NCBI GenBank assembly: GCA_003529325.1 | Contig: DPVW01000148.1 | Coordinates: 25,772 to 53,792 of the forward strand | DNA: 28,021 nt | Origin: Candidatus Latescibacterota bacterium | Lineage (GTDB): Bacteria; Latescibacterota; UBA2968; UBA8231 | Direction of reading: 5' to 3' | In this document: one piece after another, positions 23,453-28,021 of the stretch | Layout of the letters: every line of letters begins with the position of its first letter | Position numbering within the stretch: position 1 is the stretch's first letter | Position numbers and translations under genes: made by a program | The notes under the pieces: generated by a model | Told to the model about the DNA's origin: nothing | Database searches by the model: none | The model's input: the letters and a program-made list of their open reading frames with translations, nothing else

Positions 23453-24352
23453 TCAGGCCACATCGAAATCGAGGGCGTCGAGTTCGGCGCGCAGACGCCG
23501 TTCCCCCGCATCGTCGAGGGCGGGGACCACGCGCGGGGGACCTACGGGCGTGCCACGCCAGCCGAGCATGGCTTTGACGCCGGCGAGCACACCGACCTCG
23601 ATGAGGATGCGGATGACCCGGTTGGCGTGCAGTTGACAGGTGCGCGCCTGCTGCAGATCACCGGCGTCAAATGCACGTCTCATCTCGAGGTAGATCTTGG
23701 GCATAATGTTGTACGTCGTGCCGATGGCGGCATCGGCGCCCATGCACATGGCGGGAAGGGCCATCTCGTCGGGACCACTGATGGCGTTGATGCGGCCACC
23801 GGACCGATCGATGAGCTGGCCGAAAAGGTAGAGGTTGTGGTCGGTGAACTTGATGCCGGCAAAGTGTGGCACCGCGCCCATGGCGTCGAGAAAGAGGTCG
23901 GCTGTAACCCTCTTGTCGGCTTCGCCCTGCAGCCAGTAGACGTAGAATGGCAGGTCTGTCGCCTCGCCGATCGCACGGTAGTGGGTCACGGCGGAGTCGA
24001 GATCGTTGGGGCTGTCGATGGGGGCGACGGAAGCGACGGCGTCGATGCCATCGATGTGCTTTGCATGCTGGGCAAGTTCGACGGCATCTTCGGTGGAGCA
24101 GGCACCGACCTGGAGAATGATGGGGACCTGCCTGGCGACCTCGTCGGCGACGACTTCAGCGACATTCATGCGTTCAGGCACGGACATGCCTTTGCCCTCG
24201 CCCGTGCCGCCACAAACGAAGAATCCCTGCGAGCCGACCTCGAGCAGCGCCCGTGTCAACGAGCGCTGGCGGTCGGCATCGATATCGCCACCATCGTCCG
24301 TGAAGGCCGTACACAGGGCCGGCAGGATGCCTGTCGCCAGTCGGGTGCTCAT
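23453..24352 (-). CDS. Dihydrodipicolinate synthase / N-acetylneuraminate lyase family aldolase
   Basis: 299-residue TIM-barrel class I aldolase. GGTGEGKGMS at 48-57 is the substrate-carboxylate loop. Tyr139 in PFYVYWLQG and Lys168 in AGIKFTDHNLY are the catalytic Tyr and Schiff-base Lys. GIKFTDxNxY is nearer to N-acetylneuraminate lyase and related sugar-acid aldolases than to true DapA, which suggests pyruvate-releasing cleavage of a sugar acid, but the specificity is not proven. Context supports a catabolic role, since it sits between a PhyH gene and a deacetylase-like gene upstream of a sugar importer. The ATG at 24352 shares one base with the upstream PhyH-4 stop (TGATG). Confidence 0.9.
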   Translation of the reverse strand: MSTRLATGILPALCTAFTDDGGDIDADRQRSLTRALLEVGSQGFFVCGGTGEGKGMSVPERMNVAEVVADEVARQVPIILQVGACSTEDAVELAQHAKHIDGIDAVASVAPIDSPNDLDSAVTHYRAIGEATDLPFYVYWLQGEADKRVTADLFLDAMGAVPHFAGIKFTDHNLYLFGQLIDRSGGRINAISGPDEMALPAMCMGADAAIGTTYNIMPKIYLEMRRAFDAGDLQQARTCQLHANRVIRILIEVGVLAGVKAMLGWRGTPVGPPRVVPALDDAGERRLRAELDALDFDVA

Positions 24353-25080
24353 CAGTCCACCTCGGGAAAGTCGATCGGCGTACGCTGACCGACGTAGGGT
24401 GGGCGCAGCAGATCGCGTTGCAGATCGGTCGTGGCCTTCTCACGAAGGGGTTCGAGTCCCTCCGGTCGCCCCCAGGTGGAATAACCCGGGGAGTATTTGT
24501 ACAACAAAGAGCGACGCCGGTTGCTGGACGTCCACTGCCGGGTACCGTGAACGAGGGCCTCGGTGAAGATCAGCATGTCGCCAGCCTGCAGAGTCGGGTT
24601 GACGACGAGATGACTGTCGACCTCTGGTTTGTAGGTGTTGATCGCCGCCTTGTGACTGCCCGGTACACAGATAAAGCCGCCATCGCCAGGATTGACGTCT
24701 TCGAGGGCATACATGACGACGATGAGGCCATTCCACATCTTGCCATAAGCCCACTGGTATTGGTGTTCGCCCTGGTCGGCGCGCAAACCCCCGTGGAGAT
24801 TGTCGCGCACGTCGGACTCAGCCTGCAACTGGATGGCGTAGGCGTGATCGAGACGCAGCCAGTCACCGATGATGGTGCGCATGATATTCAGCGTGCGCGG
24901 GTGTGCCATCAGCTGCAGAAAGATTGGGTCGCACTCGGCGAAGCCGAAATGATCGGATGTTGACGCTGTGATCTTGTCGTCGAGGATGGCATTCATGCTT
25001 GCCACATCAGTCGGCGAAATCAGTTCACGATAGAGGATATACCCATTGAGGTCGAACTCGTAGATCTCCGCTTCAGTCAT
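24352..25080 (-). CDS. Phytanoyl-CoA dioxygenase-like protein with HGG in place of HxD (PhyH-4)
   Basis: 242-residue PhyH relative, first gene of the long minus-strand run ending at 12400. FDLNGYILYRELI (9-21) is the N-terminal family pattern and GDGGFICVPGSHKA (132-145) the core strand. The distal His178 in EALVHGTRQW and an Arg cluster at 188-190 are in place. The iron motif position reads LHGG at 95-98, so His96 is present but the Asp two residues later is Gly98. In non-heme iron halogenases this same Asp-to-Gly/Ala change opens a halide site, but here another residue could supply the carboxylate, and LHGG recurs in a PhyH subgroup as I recall it. The other three PhyH proteins of the window keep HxD. 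It overlaps the lyase gene by one base. Confidence 0.85.
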   Translation of the reverse strand: MTEAEIYEFDLNGYILYRELISPTDVASMNAILDDKITASTSDHFGFAECDPIFLQLMAHPRTLNIMRTIIGDWLRLDHAYAIQLQAESDVRDNLHGGLRADQGEHQYQWAYGKMWNGLIVVMYALEDVNPGDGGFICVPGSHKAAINTYKPEVDSHLVVNPTLQAGDMLIFTEALVHGTRQWTSSNRRRSLLYKYSPGYSTWGRPEGLEPLREKATTDLQRDLLRPPYVGQRTPIDFPEVD

Positions 25081-25198
25081 GTGCTAACACCCTGTTAATT
25101 CGGATAGTTACAAAAACGGGTTGAGTAGTGCATCCCTCAAATGCCCCTCAATCTTCGACATAATCGTGACAATGAGGCAGAAAAGCTGGGGTCGCTCA
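25081..25198. other. Leader region of the long minus-strand gene run
   Basis: About 118 bases between PhyH-4 and the pseudogene, visibly richer in A and T than the flanking genes. It should hold the promoter for the run from 25080 to 12400. I could not find a convincing -35/-10 pair on the minus strand: TTGTCA occurs, but without a good -10 at 16-18 bases. A weak AGGG lies about 9 bases before the PhyH-4 ATG. No strong hairpin or RNA gene was seen. Confidence 0.4.
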
Positions 25199-25756
25199 TT
25201 ATATGGAATACAGGGCAGTTAGGCGATTCCGATCTTGGCCATTGACAGGCCCTTGTCCGACGACGGCTGTTGCAACCCTCCCAGGAGCATATCGCGTGGT
25301 CACCAAAATTCGAGGTGAAGCCGCCACCGGGGGTGGGGGTCCGTCGCCGGTCAGCGTGGGCTGCAGATCCACGGGAATTTCTCCGTAGATGCGGTTCGTC
25401 CCGCTCCGTGTCAACCCTGCGACCGGTTTTCGGTCCGATGCTGCGATTCAGGGCGGTGTAGACCTTGTCCAGGCCGCGAACGGTCTCCCGTGAGCCCATC
25501 GTCGTCAGCAGGGGACGATGCGTGTCACGGCCGCCGTGCCAGTTGAAGACGTAGACCCCGTCAGCGCCGCGGGCCAGACAGTCGTGGGCAAGACCTCGAC
25601 GGAAGGCCAGGCGGCCTCGTGGATCCCCATGCAATAACACAGGGCACCCACCTGCGTGTCCTCGATCGGGGCGAACGTCTTGTCGAGAAACTGCTCCAGC
25701 GACTGTGGGTACTCGCTGTAACCGTGGGGAGCCCCGTCCCAGTTGTAGATGATCCC
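25199..25756 (-). pseudogene. Frameshifted, N-terminally truncated remnant of a carbohydrate-active-type protein
   Basis: Conserved-looking protein sequence is spread over two minus-strand frames. From 25756 one frame reads GIIYNWDGAPHGYSEYPQSL and continues to about GIHEAAWPS near 25605. The next frame then carries LAHDCLARGADGVYVFNWHG and SRETVRGLDKVYTALNRSIG. Near 25415 the reading returns to the first frame with TRSGTNRIYGEIPVDLQPTL and stops at 25199. At least two compensating indels are therefore needed. In the first frame a TAA at 25757-25759 directly precedes the fragment and the rest of the N-terminus is absent, 20 bases from the end of the 662-residue gene. ADGVYVFNW plus a following ETVRGLDKVY recalls C-termini of TIM-barrel glycosidase-like proteins, but I cannot name the family. 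Sequencing error could explain the indels but not the missing N-terminus. Confidence 0.65.
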
Positions 25757-25779
25757 TTAGGGCGGGGTCGCAGACCGCA

Positions 25780-27768
25780 TCACGATGGAAACGGCACGGG
25801 AATGCCGTCACCGTGCCACGGAAAAGCGTAGCCGGGGGTATTGCAGAATCGGCTCAGGCCCGCCTCGATGCGGACAGACGTGGACGGCGGCAATTCGACA
25901 GAGAAATACTTCCCGTCCACCGCCACCGCAGTCTCCCCGTCCTTGCCTTGTTCGCGGTACCTGAGCCCCGTGAACTGGTGCTCGCCAAAGGCCCCCGCTT
26001 GCACGACGAGAGTCCGCGTCTCGTTGTGGTTGGTGTTGACCAGTTGGATGCCCACTGTCTTGGGCCCTAGCTCGTCCACCAGGGCCGCCACGTCCAGGGG
26101 TAATCCAGGACGGCCGCGGTCCGGGTCGTAGTAGCGCACGGTGGCGCGCAGCAGGCCGCCGTTGTACACCGACTGCGGCGCCCCCAGTGTCACCTGGGTC
26201 AGTCCCTTGGTGAGCACCGGCTGTCCTGGGATCTGGTTGGTGGAGATTATGTCGAACTGGCTGCGCTCGTCGGTCCGCATCGATTCATACGTATCCAGCG
26301 CTTGCTGGTACTCGGCGGCCAGGATCTGCTCCGGCCAGCCTGGATTCCTGCCGTCGTAGTACTGGAAGCGGGCGAACTCCGTGTTGCCCCAATTCTTCTC
26401 TCCCAGAGTGCCCAGCTCGTTCCAGTCGCGCTCCACGTCGCCGTCGCGCACCTGAGTGATGAGCTCGTAGTCCTCCTGACGCATGGAGGCGTGGTAGAGG
26501 TGCATGATCTCCTGGCCGCGCATCGGCGTGGGCTCCAGCCAGTAGCCCCGCATCTCGAGACCGTCGATCTTGTGCAACCCGGGCGCCTGGCCCCAGTCCC
26601 AACCCTCCGGCCCATAGCGAACCGGCACGAGAAGCTGGCCATCCTCCCGCTTCCTGCCGTTGTCGATCTGCACCTTGATCTGAGAGCGCAGGAAGTCGAG
26701 GTAGCCACTGTCCCCGGTGAGCAGCTGGGCGCACTCCACAGCGATGTTGATGCCGTGGAACATGATGTTGTAGCCCTGGTAATGGTTCCAGCCGTACTGA
26801 CCTCCCCACCACACACCCTCACGCCCGCCGCCGACGACGCCATTGGCATCGACGTTGTCGGGACAGATCCCGCCGTTTTTCTCGGTGCGCTCCATCCAGG
26901 CCTCAGTGTAGTCGAGGACCCACTGCTTGTACTTGCTGTCTCCCGTGTAGAGGTAGGCGTTCGTCACCAGCGCGGTAGCCGCCAGACTGTTGGGCGTGTC
27001 GCACTGCAGGATGAGCCGGTCAAAGAGGTCGACGATTTGCTTGCGCCGCGCCGGGTTGTCGAACCATCTAACCTCCAGGTCCTTGACAATGGGGTAGAGG
27101 TTGGCGCGCACGCCGTAGTAGTTGGCCTGTCCGCCGAGACTGCGCCCCCCCAGCAGCATGATATTGGCGTAGTCGGCGTCTGAATTCAGCTTCGGTCCCT
27201 GGCTGGACATCCAGGGCGAGCGCAGAATCCGATGCTCCGGATCCCAGTTGGGCGCCTCCGCGTCCTCGCCGATGAACATCGCCGCGAAGCGCCGCGCCCG
27301 CCGCATGTTCTCCGACACGGTGGGATCGGCGACACCGAAGTCGTAGAAGGCCATGTTCCCTTCGCTGAGATGGTGCCACTCCATGGCCTGGTCGAAGTTC
27401 CAGAACTCGTTGTGAATGGAGGGTCGGAACACCTTCTTGTGGTCGTTGTGACAAGTGCGATGCTCGATGCTGTCATCGCTGATGCGGGTGACGGCGTTCC
27501 AGTTGCGAAAATGAAGGTCGAGCATGTCGTCGTCGGCGCCGATGGCGTAAAACAGGCCGAAGTTGTAGAACTGCTCATAGAGATCGTCCACATCCTCGGC
27601 CTTCAAGGTGGCCCCTCCCCGTTCGAAATACTGCCGCGCGAACAGGCGGCCAGACTCCTCCATCAGGGCGATCAGCTCCCGTTCCATCAGCGCCCAGGCA
27701 GGCGGGGCCGTAACGCTCGTGGCTCTGACCCTGATCATGGACGGCAGATCGATCTTTCTTCGGGACAT
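25780..27768 (-). CDS. Large protein, probable alpha/alpha-toroid glycosidase- or lyase-like
   Basis: 662-residue protein without signal peptide. Residues about 25-530 are mainly helical, with paired-helix stretches such as SLAATALVTNAYLYTGDSKY (261-280) and NIAVECAQLLTGDSGYLDFL (341-360), the texture of an alpha/alpha toroid as in many glycoside hydrolases and polysaccharide lyases. Aromatic- and His-rich loops (HNEFWNFDQAMEWHH at 119-133; WWGGQYGWNHYQGYN at 320-334) would suit an active-site cleft. About residues 540-662 look like a C-terminal beta domain. No catalytic pair can be assigned and I do not recognise a named family. ATG at 27768 has GGAG 10 bases upstream; an in-frame ATG at 27738 is an alternative. 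Local GC content appears higher than elsewhere, near 70% in several stretches. It follows a truncated gene by 46 bases. Confidence 0.7.
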   Translation of the reverse strand: MSRRKIDLPSMIRVRATSVTAPPAWALMERELIALMEESGRLFARQYFERGGATLKAEDVDDLYEQFYNFGLFYAIGADDDMLDLHFRNWNAVTRISDDSIEHRTCHNDHKKVFRPSIHNEFWNFDQAMEWHHLSEGNMAFYDFGVADPTVSENMRRARRFAAMFIGEDAEAPNWDPEHRILRSPWMSSQGPKLNSDADYANIMLLGGRSLGGQANYYGVRANLYPIVKDLEVRWFDNPARRKQIVDLFDRLILQCDTPNSLAATALVTNAYLYTGDSKYKQWVLDYTEAWMERTEKNGGICPDNVDANGVVGGGREGVWWGGQYGWNHYQGYNIMFHGINIAVECAQLLTGDSGYLDFLRSQIKVQIDNGRKREDGQLLVPVRYGPEGWDWGQAPGLHKIDGLEMRGYWLEPTPMRGQEIMHLYHASMRQEDYELITQVRDGDVERDWNELGTLGEKNWGNTEFARFQYYDGRNPGWPEQILAAEYQQALDTYESMRTDERSQFDIISTNQIPGQPVLTKGLTQVTLGAPQSVYNGGLLRATVRYYDPDRGRPGLPLDVAALVDELGPKTVGIQLVNTNHNETRTLVVQAGAFGEHQFTGLRYREQGKDGETAVAVDGKYFSVELPPSTSVRIEAGLSRFCNTPGYAFPWHGDGIPVPFPS

Positions 27769-27814
27769 CGATCAATATCTCCAGTTTGTGTGGGCATCTG
27801 TCTCGCGCAGGACA

Positions 27815-28021
27815 TCAACCGCCCCCTGGCTCGACTCTGTCGATCCCCAGTCCCTCCGGGCGCTCCATGTCCCGATAGCGCATCAGGATCTCCACCCCGT
27901 TGAGACTGCGCGTGAACCCGGCGCGCCCATCCTTCGTGCGACACTCGACTTCGACGGTATTTTCACCTCGTCTCACCTCGTCCCGCTCCAGCCGGAAGCG
28001 GAACCAATGTGCGGACATGCT
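27815..28021 (-). CDS. Unrecognised protein, C-terminal fragment (starts outside the window)
   Basis: The frame is open from the window edge to the stop at 27815, giving about 68 residues. The text HWFRFRLERDEVRRGENTVE followed by VECRTKDGRAGF, SLNGVEILMRYRDMERPEG and a short Pro/Gly tail looks like the last beta-strands of a beta-sandwich (galactose-binding or accessory domain) at the end of a larger protein. Met at 28018 is probably internal, since the frame continues to the edge and the fragment has no N-terminal character. The product cannot be named. It lies 46 bases before the 662-residue gene on the same strand and may share its transcript. Confidence 0.6.
   Translation of the reverse strand, partial: SMSAHWFRFRLERDEVRRGENTVEVECRTKDGRAGFTRSLNGVEILMRYRDMERPEGLGIDRVEPGGG

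Noticed and set aside
23228..24388. A 386-codon open frame on the plus strand
   Set aside because: It is antisense to the aldolase gene and part of the deacetylase-like gene, with no recognisable motif or ribosome site.
24440..24470. A GGTTCGAGTCC-like tRNA T-loop with short flanking complementarity
   Set aside because: It lies inside PhyH-4 coding sequence (residues around RPEGLEPLR), and no acceptor, D or anticodon arms can be built around it.
1..28021. Search by eye for CRISPR arrays, insertion sequences, integrases, tRNA or rRNA genes and phage genes
   Set aside because: No regularly spaced repeats, transposase or integrase motifs, or structural RNA genes were seen anywhere in the window.

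Overview
The window looks like a chromosomal piece of an uncultivated, GC-rich (about 60% by eye) marine or sponge-associated bacterium of the Poribacteria / Latescibacterota kind. This rests on gene content only: four phytanoyl-CoA-dioxygenase-like (PhyH) genes, two Gfo/Idh/MocA oxidoreductases, a DUF3604-type PHP-fold hydrolase, an FGGY kinase, a parallel beta-helix protein and a sugar ABC importer. No rRNA, tRNA or other phylogenetic marker is present. Genes are packed tightly, many joined by ATGA, GTGA or TGATG overlaps.

Layout. (A) 4798 to 1, minus strand: divergent class-2-like dihydroorotate dehydrogenase, a truncated-globin/ankyrin fusion, a PhyH protein, an alpha/beta hydrolase and the start of an unrecognised gene. 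(B) 4851 to 6735, plus strand: a three-gene GntR(YtrA-type) regulator, ABC ATPase and ABC permease operon, with a recognisable operator over its promoter. (C) 11424 to 6751, minus strand: Gfo/Idh/MocA protein, beta-helix protein, FGGY kinase and SDR dehydrogenase, all joined by 4-base overlaps. (D) 11483 to 12391, plus strand: a lone PhyH gene, divergent from C. (E) 25080 to 12400, minus strand: an eleven-gene run of PhyH, DapA/NanA-type lyase, polysaccharide deacetylase-like protein, PhyH, sugar-binding protein, two permeases, DUF3604 protein, NRAMP-related transporter, Gfo/Idh/MocA protein and an MsbA-type ABC exporter. (F) 28021 to about 25199, minus strand: a truncated gene, a 662-residue protein probably acting on polysaccharide, and a frameshifted, N-terminally truncated pseudogene.

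Working together. C and E read as scavenging and catabolism of an unidentified sugar or sugar-derived molecule: import by the binding protein and permeases (no importer ATPase is encoded here, so a shared MsmK/UgpC-type ATPase is presumably elsewhere), trimming by the deacetylase-like protein, cleavage by the lyase, oxidation by Gfo/Idh/MocA, SDR and PhyH enzymes, and phosphorylation by the FGGY kinase. The substrate cannot be read from the sequence.

Most notable are the globin/ankyrin fusion behind pyrD, a YtrA-like operator (AGTGTA, 12 bases, AACACT), a PhyH protein with His-Gly-Gly where the family has His-x-Asp, a class-2-like DHODH with Cys at the catalytic-base position, an NRAMP relative without the metal-binding motif, and the pseudogene at the E/F boundary.
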